From: Bacillus sp. EAC
GTDB taxonomy: Bacteria; Bacillota; Bacilli; Bacillales; Bacillaceae_G
DNA: 64,000 nt
Direction of reading: 5' to 3'
Assembly (NCBI RefSeq): GCF_002156875.1
Contig: NZ_NCSY01000009.1
Location: forward strand, 159,665 to 223,664
Shown in pieces: positions 54,327 to 63,338 of this stretch (positions are counted from its first letter, which is position 1; every line of letters starts with the position of its first letter). The notes under the pieces are model-generated. The model searched no databases. It was not told where the DNA came from and worked only from the letters and a program-made list of their open reading frames with translations. The translations under genes were made by a program, and so were the position numbers.

Positions 54327-54605
54327 TCAATAATTTGCTTGAATTGTAATAGTGAGTTTATTTTTTTGAGTGACAATCGTAACTTCTCCAATCCAATCTT
54401 CTATGTCAGCTAATGTAGGCATAATATCGTAGTTTTGAACAAGCTTAGCATCTGTTAACGAAAAAAGAACATAGGGGAACTCTTCTTCATTCTCCTCATA
54501 TGCAAGCATATAGATATTTTCGTGTTTTTTTGTTATGAGCACACTTCCAGGAGAAATTACCTTTGATTGGTCGAATGCTGAGGGGTGTTTTAAAGTTAAA
54601 TTCAT
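54327..54605 (-). CDS. Small hypothetical protein, tandem paralogue 2
   Basis: A 92-residue soluble protein, paralogue of the product at 53988-54260, 66 nt apart on the same strand. It shares FPYVLFSL, the Asp-Ala strand and MPTLADIEDWIGEVTI with PYILLCL, DDAIS and LPTIDDIEENIGKIKF of its neighbour. Function unknown. The pair lies in the segment inserted between spmB and rluB relative to B. subtilis. GAGGTATTTGAG precedes the ATG. Confidence 0.7.
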   Translation of the reverse strand: MNLTLKHPSAFDQSKVISPGSVLITKKHENIYMLAYEENEEEFPYVLFSLTDAKLVQNYDIMPTLADIEDWIGEVTIVTQKNKLTITIQANY

Positions 54606-54806
54606 CTCAAATACCTCATTTCTGCAAATCTAGTAAATTATATGTAAGCTTTTTAAAATTATTCGTAAAGTGATAGAGTTGGAACTTGTCATTCAGATTT
54701 TTTAGGAAATGTGGCTGACTACACGTACATAAATCTTATTAAAATTGGAAGTTTTTACTGAGAATGGTATAGGGAGATATTCCTCTCAGAGCCGAGCAAG
54801 CTTTTT

Positions 54807-55020
54807 CCACTTTTCAACTGTCCAGTTCCAGCGCCTAGCCCCTCGAGGTTATAAGCCAAAGCCCATTGAAAGTTAAAGGTCAAACTTTCATTGGGCTTTG
54901 GCTTATGCTTGTGGGCCCACAGGATGTGGGTCATGCATGCGTTATGACAGGACGTCGTGATTTTAGCATGCCTTCCACTTTGACCAAGGCGCTTCCACAT
55001 TTCGACTTGTCTACAGGCGT
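54807..55020. repeat. Hairpin-rich GC repeat element
   Basis: A 214-nt element with a central perfect 24-bp inverted repeat, 54851-54874 against 54883-54906 (starts ATAAGCCAAAGCCCATTG), around an 8-nt loop. Outer blocks CCAGCGCCTAG (left) and CAAGGCGCTT (right) can also pair. The remainder includes GGGCCCACAGGATGTGGGTC. Similar elements with the AGCGCCTAG / ATAAGCC layout are scattered in Bacillaceae genomes. It contains no credible gene. Only one copy is in the window. Confidence 0.7.
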
Positions 55021-55058
55021 ATAAATCTGTATGATGGTTGAAGAGGTGAATTGAGCGA

Positions 55059-55787
55059 ATGGAAAGATTGCAGAAGGTTATTGCTAGAGCCGGGATTGCT
55101 TCTCGTCGAAAAGCTGAAGAGTTAATTAAAGAAGGAAAAGTTAAAGTAAATGGTCAAGTCGTTACTGAACTAGGTGTGAAGGTTAGTGGTAATGATCGAA
55201 TTGAAGTGGAAGAGGTTCCAATCGATAAAGAAGAACCAGTTTACTTTATTTTATATAAACCATCAGGTGTCATTTCAAGTGTGTCTGATGATAAAGGAAG
55301 AAAGGTTGTTACGGATTTCTTACCAATGATTCCGCAACGTATATTTCCAGTGGGTAGATTGGATTATGATACGTCTGGGATTATATTATTAACGAATGAT
55401 GGTGAGTTCTCAAACTTATTACAACATCCAAAGTATGAAATTAATAAAGAATATATTGCAAAAGTAAAAGGTATTCCTTCAAAAGAGGGATTACGAAAGT
55501 TAGAAAGAGGAATTATGCTTGAAGATGGAAAAACAGCTCCAGCTCAAGTTAAAATGATTTCACTTGATAAGCAGAAAAATTCTGCAATAATAAGAATAAT
55601 TATTCATGAAGGAAGAAACCGTCAAGTCAAGAGAATGCTTGAAGCGATTGGTACACCAGTCATGAAGTTAAAACGTGAACGTTATGCGTTCTTAGATTTA
55701 ACTGGATTAAGTGCAGGGGATGCTCGAGAGTTATCGCCACACGAAGTGAAACAACTAAGAGCAATGGCTTCAACTAAGCCTCGCTAA
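55059..55787 (+). CDS. rluB: 23S rRNA pseudouridine synthase RluB
   Basis: A 242-residue RsuA-family enzyme with an N-terminal S4 domain (about residues 2-48, RLQKVIARAGIASRRKAEELI) and a catalytic domain with the Asp motif GRLDYDTSGIILLTNDGE. It modifies 23S rRNA. In B. subtilis it (ypuL) joins spmB to resA. GAGGTGA is 12 nt before the ATG, rather far. Confidence 0.94.
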   Translation: MERLQKVIARAGIASRRKAEELIKEGKVKVNGQVVTELGVKVSGNDRIEVEEVPIDKEEPVYFILYKPSGVISSVSDDKGRKVVTDFLPMIPQRIFPVGRLDYDTSGIILLTNDGEFSNLLQHPKYEINKEYIAKVKGIPSKEGLRKLERGIMLEDGKTAPAQVKMISLDKQKNSAIIRIIIHEGRNRQVKRMLEAIGTPVMKLKRERYAFLDLTGLSAGDARELSPHEVKQLRAMASTKPR

Positions 55788-55795
55788 TGATCAAG

Positions 55796-55819
55796 ACTCG
55801 GCCTATGCCGAGTTTTTTC
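55796..55819 (+). terminator. Terminator after rluB
   Basis: ACTCGGC, CTAT, GCCGAGT with T6. Confidence 0.9.
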
Positions 55820-55942
55820 TTGTCGTTATTGAGTTTTTTAATCTGGTTAAATATTGAATATTTAGTTTTTTTTGAAACATATCAAATTTCTATTCAAGAA
55901 TAGGAAATAATGATATTCTATCATATGGGAGGAACTACATAT

Positions 55943-56470
55943 ATGAAGAAAAATAGAACGTTAATTCGTACGCTAATCTTATTAATTCTGATTTCAGCAA
56001 TTGGCTATACTTTTTACATAAATTTTTTTAAAGAAGAGGAAGTTATTAGTAAAGGAAATAATGCGCCTAACTTTGCGATGACTGAACTTAATACTGGAGA
56101 AAAATTTACTCTATCTGGGGAAAAGGGCAAAGGGGTAATCATAAATTTTTGGGGCACTTGGTGTGAACCATGTAAGCGTGAAATGCCTTTTATGAATGAA
56201 TTATATTTAAAATATAAGGATAAAGGAATTGAATTACTAGCGCTTAATGCAGATGAATCTAAATTTTCAGTAGAAAGATTTGTAAGCGATTATAAACTTA
56301 AATTCCCAATTGCTATAGATAAAGATCAACAAGTATTAAACACATATGGTGTAAATCCATTACCTACAACTTTTTTTGTAAGTCCTGATGGAAAGATAAA
56401 AAGAATTGTAACTGGACAAATGACACCAAGTTCTTTTGAAAGTTATATTAAAGAAATATTGCCAAAATGA
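55943..56470 (+). CDS. resA: Thiol-disulfide oxidoreductase ResA
   Basis: A 175-residue membrane-anchored thioredoxin-fold protein: N-terminal anchor about residues 9-28, active site Cys74-Glu-Pro-Cys77 as in B. subtilis ResA, cis-Pro in PLPTTFF. It reduces the haem-binding CxxC of apocytochrome c outside the membrane. GGGAGG lies 11 nt before the ATG. First gene of resABC. Confidence 0.95.
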   Translation: MKKNRTLIRTLILLILISAIGYTFYINFFKEEEVISKGNNAPNFAMTELNTGEKFTLSGEKGKGVIINFWGTWCEPCKREMPFMNELYLKYKDKGIELLALNADESKFSVERFVSDYKLKFPIAIDKDQQVLNTYGVNPLPTTFFVSPDGKIKRIVTGQMTPSSFESYIKEILPK

Positions 56471-56495
56471 TTGTTTTTTAGTTAGGGGAAACGTT

Positions 56496-58118
56496 ATGGA
56501 TACTTTTAAATGTGAATGTGGTCATCTTAATCATGTGGGTACAGTTATATGTGAATCTTGTGGGAAGCCACAGGACGAGACTGCTACTGAACTTCTAGAT
56601 ATGAGATATGAAGGTACTGCAAGGAGATCAATTGTAAACAATCAAACTTTTATTGATAAAATATGGACGTTTTTTTCATCAGTAAAAGTAGCTATTTATA
56701 TCATTATTGTTACATTAATAGCTTCAGCACTTGGAACAATTTTTCCTCAAAGAGATTTATTACCGCCGACTGCAAACCCGGCAACTTATTATGAAGATGA
56801 ATATGGAGTATTTGGTAAAATTTATGATTTTATCGGTTTAGACAAAACATTTGATTCATGGTGGTTTATGCTATTAGTAGCTTCAATCGGGGTATCACTT
56901 GTAATTTGTAGTTTGGATCGTATTCTACCATTGTATAAAGCGTTAAATAAACAATCAGTCACAAGACATCCAAACTTTTTAACAAGACAAAGAATCTTTG
57001 GGATTAGTAGAGTAGAAAATGTACAGGACGAAATCGAAAAAGCAAAGCTAAATTTACAAAAAAGAAGATATAAAATTCGTGAAGAAAACGGCAATATATT
57101 AGCCGAAAAAGGAAGATTCTCCAGGTGGGGTCCTTATGTCAATCACATTGGTTTAATTATTTTCTTAATTGGTGTAATGATGCGATATGTTCCAGGGATG
57201 TATATGGATAAAGCTTTATGGGTTCAAGAAGGCGAATTGAAACCAGTTGTTGGAACGAATCAAAACTATTATCTGAAATTAAATGATTTTCATATGGAAA
57301 CTTATGATAAAAACAAAGAAGGTAAAGTATATAAAAAAGCAATTGAGCGTTTTGGAAATGATAAAATTCCTAAAAACTATCAAGCTGATGTAACTTTATT
57401 TAAACGAGTTGGAAATCTATTACCAGGTGAAGAACCGAAACTTAAAAAAGTAAAAGATTACAGTATTCGAGTAAATGAACCTTTGAAATTCCAAAACTTT
57501 GCTCTTTATCAAGTAGATTATCGAATCGGTGATTTTAGCGCATTTATTTTTAATCTTGAAGATAAAAAAACTGGCAAATTATTAGGACCAATCAAGGTTG
57601 ATTTGCAGAATCCAAAAGCAGTATATGATTTGAAAAATGGTTATAAAGTTGAACTTAAAAATTATTTCCCAGATTTTTATTTTAATTCTGAAGGGGTTCC
57701 AGATACGAAAACTAGAAAACCAAATAATCCAGCATTTGTTTTCAAAATGACTACGCCTAGTACGCCTAAGGGTGAGGTTGCATTTGTCGCAATTAAACAA
57801 AACATTGAACCAAATGGTGTAAATAAATACAAAATGTCTTTTGCTGGTGTTGAAACGAAAGATTCGACGGGTTTAACTGTTCGCAAAGATTTAACATTAT
57901 GGTTATTAGGCCTCGGCGGAGCAATCTTTATGATAGGTGTTATACAAGGAATGTATTGGTATCACAGACGTATTTGGATTCAAAACCAAGATGGAGAAAT
58001 TTGGGTTGCAGCATTTACTAATAAAAACTATTATGGTTTGAAGCAAGAAATGATAAAAGTGTTGGGAGACACTAAAATTGAAATACCAACAGATCAGCTA
58101 GCTGATAAAAGTGTTTAA
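56496..58118 (+). CDS. resB: Cytochrome c biogenesis protein ResB
   Basis: A 540-residue membrane protein. A zinc ribbon opens it (CECGHLNHVGTVICESCGKP, residues 5-24), followed by three membrane spans (about 65-85, 125-145, 215-235), a large outside domain (240-480) and a last span. It works with ResC in haem delivery to cytochrome c. The ATG at 56496 has GGGGAAAC upstream. Length fits the family. Confidence 0.95.
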   Translation: MDTFKCECGHLNHVGTVICESCGKPQDETATELLDMRYEGTARRSIVNNQTFIDKIWTFFSSVKVAIYIIIVTLIASALGTIFPQRDLLPPTANPATYYEDEYGVFGKIYDFIGLDKTFDSWWFMLLVASIGVSLVICSLDRILPLYKALNKQSVTRHPNFLTRQRIFGISRVENVQDEIEKAKLNLQKRRYKIREENGNILAEKGRFSRWGPYVNHIGLIIFLIGVMMRYVPGMYMDKALWVQEGELKPVVGTNQNYYLKLNDFHMETYDKNKEGKVYKKAIERFGNDKIPKNYQADVTLFKRVGNLLPGEEPKLKKVKDYSIRVNEPLKFQNFALYQVDYRIGDFSAFIFNLEDKKTGKLLGPIKVDLQNPKAVYDLKNGYKVELKNYFPDFYFNSEGVPDTKTRKPNNPAFVFKMTTPSTPKGEVAFVAIKQNIEPNGVNKYKMSFAGVETKDSTGLTVRKDLTLWLLGLGGAIFMIGVIQGMYWYHRRIWIQNQDGEIWVAAFTNKNYYGLKQEMIKVLGDTKIEIPTDQLADKSV

Positions 58119-58130
58119 TAGGGGGAAAAT

Positions 58131-59297
58131 ATGTACGAGCTAAGTAGTAATTTTTTATTTATTGCATTTATTTGTTACATTGTAGCAACGTTCTTTTTTG
58201 GCGGCTCGATGAAAGTTAACGATAATGGTCCTAATAAATGGGCGACTTTAGGTATTTCAGTAACGTTAATAGGCTTTTTATCACAGCTTACTTATTTTGT
58301 TACTAGATGGATTGCAGCAGGTCATGCACCTGTAAGTAATTTATTCGAATTTATTACTTTTTTTGGAATGATGTTAATCGCAGCATTCATTTTAATCCAT
58401 TTTATTTACAAATTGAATATTATCGGTTTATTCGCTTTACCAATCGCGATTATCATAATTGCGTATGCAACAGTATTTCCACATGAAATTAAACCTTTAG
58501 TTCCATCCTTAAAAAGCTATTGGTTACATATCCATGTAACAACGGCAGCATTAGGTGAAGCTATTTTAGCGATTAGTTTTATTACAGGTCTAATCTATTT
58601 AATAAAAAATATCGATCAATCGAAATCTTCGAAGAAAACATTTTGGCTTGAAGCTGTTTTATACTTTTTAGTGACAGTTGTAGCTTTTATTTTACTGTCT
58701 ACCGCTTTTAATGCATCAGGTTATGAAGCTAAATATAATTGGGTAAATAAAGATAAAGTAAAAGAAGAAATGATTTATAATTTACCTTCTATTGTCGGAC
58801 CTCATAAAGGTGAGTTGACGACATCGGGTAAGTTTGAGGCACTTGCAGAAATGCCAGCAATGGTTAATGCTAAAAAATTAAACACAGTAATCTGGTCAAT
58901 ATTTGCAGGAGCTGCACTATATCTAGTTATTCGATTAATTATTAGAAAACGAATTGCAGCATTCTTACAGCCATTCGTTCAAAAAGTTGATAGTGAACTA
59001 TTAGATGAAATTGGATATCGCTCGGTTGCGATAGGCTTCCCTGTATTTACATTAGGTGGATTAATTTTTGCAATGATTTGGGCACAAATTGCTTGGACAA
59101 AATTCTGGAGTTGGGATCCAAAAGAAGATTGGGCACTAATTACGTGGTTATTTTATGCAGTATTTTTACATTTCCGATTCAATCGTAACTGGCAAGGTGA
59201 AAAATCCGCATGGTTAGCAGTTATAGGATTTGCAATCATTATGTTTAACTTAATTGCAGTAAACTTAATAATTGCAGGTTTACACTCTTACGCTTAA
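58131..59297 (+). CDS. resC: Cytochrome c biogenesis protein ResC (CcsA)
   Basis: A 388-residue protein with eight predicted spans, ending in the CcsA/CcsB haem-handling WWD region [17 protein letters not shown] and conserved His residues ([15 protein letters not shown]). With ResB it forms the haem lyase. GGGGG lies 7 nt before the ATG. Confidence 0.95.
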   Translation: MYELSSNFLFIAFICYIVATFFFGGSMKVNDNGPNKWATLGISVTLIGFLSQLTYFVTRWIAAGHAPVSNLFEFITFFGMMLIAAFILIHFIYKLNIIGLFALPIAIIIIAYATVFPHEIKPLVPSLKSYWLHIHVTTAALGEAILAISFITGLIYLIKNIDQSKSSKKTFWLEAVLYFLVTVVAFILLSTAFNASGYEAKYNWVNKDKVKEEMIYNLPSIVGPHKGELTTSGKFEALAEMPAMVNAKKLNTVIWSIFAGAALYLVIRLIIRKRIAAFLQPFVQKVDSELLDEIGYRSVAIGFPVFTLGGLIFAMIWAQIAWTKFWSWDPKEDWALITWLFYAVFLHFRFNRNWQGEKSAWLAVIGFAIIMFNLIAVNLIIAGLHSYA

Positions 59298-59349
59298 AAA
59301 AGTCATTGGGATTAAGGATTATTTTCGAAAAGATAAATATGAATTCAAA

Positions 59350-59395
59350 AAAGACGGAACAAAGTAATAAAAGTTACTTTATTCCGTTTTTTTAT
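59350..59395 (+). terminator. Terminator after resC
   Basis: ACGGAACAAAGTAA and TTACTTTATTCCGT arms with one mismatch, then T6. Confidence 0.85.
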
Positions 59396-59444
59396 TGCGT
59401 GATATAACCAATTAATGGAAATAATAAATTCTAAGAATTATGTA

Positions 59445-59460
59445 AAAATGTTCACAAATT
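59445..59460 (-). promoter_or_regulatory. ResD-box-like sequence before resD
   Basis: On the minus strand TTTGTGAACATTTTT fits the reported ResD-site pattern TTGTGAANNNNTTT. It lies about 55-70 nt before the resD start and could serve autoregulation. Single copy, by eye. Confidence 0.35.
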
Positions 59461-59513
59461 GGGGTAGAATATACAATTTTTATTATGTAGAATTGTATTG
59501 AGGGGGTCGTATT

Positions 59514-60233
59514 ATGGATCAAAATATAAAAATATTAATTGTTGATGATGAAGACCGAATTAGAAGATTATTAAAAATGTATTTAGAACGTGATGGATAT
59601 AGTATCGATGAAGCTGATAATGGCGAAGATGCTTTAAAGTTAGCATTAAAAAATGATTATTCATTGATCTTATTAGATTTAATGATGCCCAAAATAGATG
59701 GAATTGAAGTTTGTCGTGAATTACGAAAAGTAAAAACTACTCCAGTCATTATGTTAACAGCTAAAGGCGAAGAAACAAATCGTGTTCAAGGATTTGAAGT
59801 TGGAACGGATGATTATATTATCAAACCTTTTAGCCCTCGTGAAGTAGTCTTACGTGTAAAGGCTTTACTAAGACGTTCATCTAATATACCACTATTTACA
59901 TCAGAAAATACGACAGCTAAGGATGTAGTTGTCTTCCAGCACCTTACAATCGATAATGATGCACATAAAGTGATTGTTGAAGGTGAGGATGTAAGTCTAA
60001 CTCCTAAAGAATATGAATTATTGTTATTTTTAGCGAAGTCTCCAGATAAAGTATTCGATCGAGAAACACTTTTAAAATCAGTCTGGCAATATGACTTTTT
60101 TGGAGATTTACGAACTGTTGATACACATGTTAAAAGGTTACGTGAGAAATTAAGTAAATGTTCTGAAGATGCCGCAAAAATGATCGTAACTGTTTGGGGT
60201 GTTGGGTATAAATTTGAGGTAGGTCAAGATTAA
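59514..60233 (+). CDS. resD: Response regulator ResD
   Basis: A 239-residue OmpR-type regulator: receiver domain 1-120 with Asp11-Asp12, phosphorylated Asp55 (LLDLMMP) and Lys in DDYIIKPF, then a winged helix (about 140-235, TVDTHVKRLREKL). Controls aerobic and anaerobic respiration genes. The stop overlaps the resE start by one base. Confidence 0.95.
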   Translation: MDQNIKILIVDDEDRIRRLLKMYLERDGYSIDEADNGEDALKLALKNDYSLILLDLMMPKIDGIEVCRELRKVKTTPVIMLTAKGEETNRVQGFEVGTDDYIIKPFSPREVVLRVKALLRRSSNIPLFTSENTTAKDVVVFQHLTIDNDAHKVIVEGEDVSLTPKEYELLLFLAKSPDKVFDRETLLKSVWQYDFFGDLRTVDTHVKRLREKLSKCSEDAAKMIVTVWGVGYKFEVGQD

Positions 60234-62017
60234 TGATCTTAAGAAGTTTAGTCGGAAAGCTTTGGCTTACAATCATTTTATTAGTGTCCCTCGTATTGTC
60301 TTTCCTAACATTTGTACTAATAGGATTTTTTGAGAAGTTCTATATTGATTTACAAGTTCAAAATATGATGGATAATGCATCGAAAATTTCCCAATTGATT
60401 GAAGAAGGTCAGTCGTTATCAGATGTTGAATATTTATCAAATAATATGATCAGTAGATATTCAAGAGTGATCATTGAAATTAATGATGAAGAACCATGGT
60501 ATTCTAGCAATAAATACGGAATACTCGGCCTACCATTTGAGGAAATTAAAAAAGATGACGTATTAAGTAAAGCTCTCTCCACAAATAAAGAGGTTAGTAA
60601 AAGACTAGTATATGGTGATAAAAGTGAGCGTGAAAAATTAGTTGTAGGTGTACCAATTAAAGGTGATAGTAAAAATGGTGCGGTTTATATCTATCAAACA
60701 TTACAACCTGTAAAAGTGATGATTCACCATACAACAAATTTTGTATTGTTAGCAGCCTCAATAGGAATTGTATTAACTACATTTTTCTCATTTTTCTTAT
60801 CATCTAAAATAACTGCTCCACTTCGAAAAATGAAGGAAGTTGTTGGTGGTATGACTTCTGGTAATTTTGATATGAAAGTTCCTATCCATTCAAATGATGA
60901 GATTGGTGAATTGGCATATTCATTTAATAAAATGAGTAAACAATTAAATTTTAATATGAATGCATTAAAGCAAGAAAAAGAAAAGGTCTCAAATATTATT
61001 ACAAGTATGGTAGACGGTGTTATTTCAATTGATAAGGAAGGATCAATCGTCACCACTAATCCACCAGCAGTCCGCTTTTTAAAGATGCTTAATGATGATC
61101 GCGAAGGAGATCAATCTGCACTAATCTTAACAAAGGAATTATTAGATTTATTTAAACTTGTTGTTGAAAGTGAGAAAAAACAATTTATTGAATTGAATTT
61201 TGATCAAGGTAATTTCCATGTTCTGATGTCGCCTTTGTATAATCAAACGAATATAAGAGGTGTAGTTGCAGTTATTCGAGATGTAACAGAACAAACAAGA
61301 TTAGAGAAAATGAGAAAAGATTTTATTGCTCATGTATCTCACGAATTACGTACGCCCATATCTTTATTACAGGGATATAGTGAAGCGATAGTTGACGGTG
61401 TAGCTGAATCCAAAGAAGAAATGCAAGAGCTTTCTCAAATAATTTATGATGAGTCGTTAAGAATGGGTAGATTAGTAAATGATTTACTAGATTTGGCCCG
61501 AATGGAAAACGGTTTTACCGAATTAAATTGGGAACGTGTTCCACTTATTCAATTTGTCGATCGTATTATTAGGAAGTTTAAAGCGTTATCTAGGGAAAAA
61601 AATATTAAACTATTCGGTGAAATCGACGAAATTAACCATGTGAATATATATATTGATGAAGATCGGATGGAACAAGTATTTACAAATTTAATTGACAATG
61701 CAATTCGACATTCAAATGAAAATGGCCAAATTATCGTTTCTGTCTATCAGACGGCAGAAGATACTGTATTTGAATTTATTGATTCAGGTGTAGGTATTTC
61801 AAAAGAGGACTTACCATTTGTTTTTGAACGTTTTTATAAAGCAGATAAGGCTCGTACTAGAGGAAGAAGTGGTACAGGACTTGGTTTAGCAATTGTTAAA
61901 AATATTGTAAATGCACATGGTGGCTCGATTAAGGTGTATAGTGAATTTGGACAAGGAACGACATTTAAAGTGAAGATACCACATAATTTACGATTAAATG
62001 AAAAAGATGTAGAGTAA
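60233..62017 (+). CDS. resE: Sensor histidine kinase ResE
   Basis: A 594-residue membrane kinase with two spans (about 9-30 and 170-190), a HAMP domain (190-245), a PAS domain (250-360), HisKA with HVSHELRTPISLL, and HATPase with N box FTNLIDNAIRHS and G boxes. Partner of ResD in oxygen and nitric-oxide response. Confidence 0.95.
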   Translation: MILRSLVGKLWLTIILLVSLVLSFLTFVLIGFFEKFYIDLQVQNMMDNASKISQLIEEGQSLSDVEYLSNNMISRYSRVIIEINDEEPWYSSNKYGILGLPFEEIKKDDVLSKALSTNKEVSKRLVYGDKSEREKLVVGVPIKGDSKNGAVYIYQTLQPVKVMIHHTTNFVLLAASIGIVLTTFFSFFLSSKITAPLRKMKEVVGGMTSGNFDMKVPIHSNDEIGELAYSFNKMSKQLNFNMNALKQEKEKVSNIITSMVDGVISIDKEGSIVTTNPPAVRFLKMLNDDREGDQSALILTKELLDLFKLVVESEKKQFIELNFDQGNFHVLMSPLYNQTNIRGVVAVIRDVTEQTRLEKMRKDFIAHVSHELRTPISLLQGYSEAIVDGVAESKEEMQELSQIIYDESLRMGRLVNDLLDLARMENGFTELNWERVPLIQFVDRIIRKFKALSREKNIKLFGEIDEINHVNIYIDEDRMEQVFTNLIDNAIRHSNENGQIIVSVYQTAEDTVFEFIDSGVGISKEDLPFVFERFYKADKARTRGRSGTGLGLAIVKNIVNAHGGSIKVYSEFGQGTTFKVKIPHNLRLNEKDVE

Positions 62018-62084
62018 TCTTGTTTCATATAAAACATTTAAATAAAAATATTGAATTCTTACATAATTTACCTTACGATTGAAT

Positions 62085-62272
62085 TATAGAAATATTGATG
62101 ATTTTAGTGCATTTATGCTTAATAGGGAATCTGGTAAAATCCAGAACTGTCCCCGCAACTGTAATGTGGACGAAACGAGTTACCACTATTCTATGAATGG
62201 GAAGGTCGGAGTAGGTAGAAGCAAAGTCAGTAGACCTGCTAAGTCATCTGTTTTCAATTCTTCGGGGAGTAA
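62085..62272 (+). ncRNA. Cobalamin (B12) riboswitch
   Basis: Conserved core: AATAGGGAATCTGGTAAAAT, then CCAGAACTGTCCCCGCAACT and GTAAT, and the B12 box AAAGTCAGTAGACCTGC (62223-62239). Lies 110-290 nt before btuF, followed by a terminator, so B12 binding should stop transcription. Confidence 0.93.
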
Positions 62273-62322
62273 GAATTTGAAGCAGCAGTTGCAAGTTCAC
62301 TTGTATTTAAATGTTGTTTCAG

Positions 62323-62350
62323 CCCCGTTCTTTTTTGAATGGGGTTTTTT
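62323..62350 (+). terminator. Terminator of the cobalamin riboswitch expression platform
   Basis: CCCCGTTC, T6, GAATGGGG followed by T6. Confidence 0.88.
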
Positions 62351-62378
62351 GTGCTTTCCAAAAATTAGGAGGAAAAGT

Positions 62379-63338
62379 ATGAAGAAGATTTTTTCAAGTA
62401 TTATTATTGTATTATTATGTTTAGGGTTATTTGGATGTAATAATGAAACTTCAAAAAAAGAAGCAAATCGTACGGCTTCAGAAAATGCATTATATCCTTT
62501 ATCGATAAAAGATGCTACTGATAAAGAAATAGTTTTCAAAGAGGAACCTAAGAAAATTATTTCCTTAATTCCAAGTAATACAGAGATTTTATTCTCAATT
62601 GGAGAAGGAGATAAAGTAATTGGGGTCACTGATTTTGATAATTATCCAAAAGAAGTCGAATCAATTGATAAAGTTGGCGGGAATAATGCTGATATGACTT
62701 TTAATGTTGAGAAAATTATTTCAATGCAACCAGACTTAGTATTAGCACATGAATCTAGTTTAGGAATATCAGCAGATGGATTAGAACAATTAAAACAAGC
62801 TGGTATCACAGTATTCGTTGTTCCTAATGCTGAATCGATTGATGATGTTTATGCAACAATTTTAGAGGTTGGAAAAATAACAGATAAAGAAGATCAATCA
62901 AATAAGGTTGTTAATGAGATGAAAGAAAAATTAAAGGCTATTAGTGAAAAAACTGCCAACATTTCAACTAATCCTTTAGTTTGGCTTGAAATTTCAGGCC
63001 CACCTGAAATCTATACTGCCGGTAAAGGAACTTTTTTAGATGAAATGATTACAATCATTCATGCAAAAAATGTAGCAGAGAATGAAAAAGGTTGGGTAAT
63101 GTATAATGAGGAATCAGCTATTAAAGCAAATCCAGATGTTATATTAACTACATATGGAGATTTCGTTCCAAATTTAGAAAAAGTAGTAATGGCAAGAAAG
63201 AATTGGCAATCTGTAAATGCAATTAAAAATAAGCGTGTATTTGATATTAATGCTGATACAACATCTAGACCAGGTCCAAGACTTGTTGAAGGAGTAGAAG
63301 AAATTGCAAAGGCAGTTTATCCAGAAGTTTTTAAGTAA
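62379..63338 (+). CDS. btuF: Cobalamin ABC transporter substrate-binding lipoprotein
   Basis: A 319-residue BtuF/FhuD-type binding protein. The lipobox LGLFGC places the lipid-bearing Cys at residue 23 or close to it; a Lys/Asn-rich linker follows, then a two-lobe binding domain beginning KIISLIPSNTEILFSIGEGD. The B12 riboswitch upstream identifies the ligand. The ATG at 62379 has AGGAGG 5-6 nt upstream; the open frame further upstream runs through the riboswitch and is not coding. Confidence 0.93.
   Translation: MKKIFSSIIIVLLCLGLFGCNNETSKKEANRTASENALYPLSIKDATDKEIVFKEEPKKIISLIPSNTEILFSIGEGDKVIGVTDFDNYPKEVESIDKVGGNNADMTFNVEKIISMQPDLVLAHESSLGISADGLEQLKQAGITVFVVPNAESIDDVYATILEVGKITDKEDQSNKVVNEMKEKLKAISEKTANISTNPLVWLEISGPPEIYTAGKGTFLDEMITIIHAKNVAENEKGWVMYNEESAIKANPDVILTTYGDFVPNLEKVVMARKNWQSVNAIKNKRVFDINADTTSRPGPRLVEGVEEIAKAVYPEVFK

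Noticed and set aside
54755-55000. 81-codon open frame on the minus strand
   Set aside because: It lies across the hairpin element; the apparent protein is only the translated inverted repeat.
62079-62378. N-terminal extension of btuF by 100 codons
   Set aside because: This stretch is the cobalamin riboswitch and its terminator; the lipoprotein signal peptide starts at 62379.
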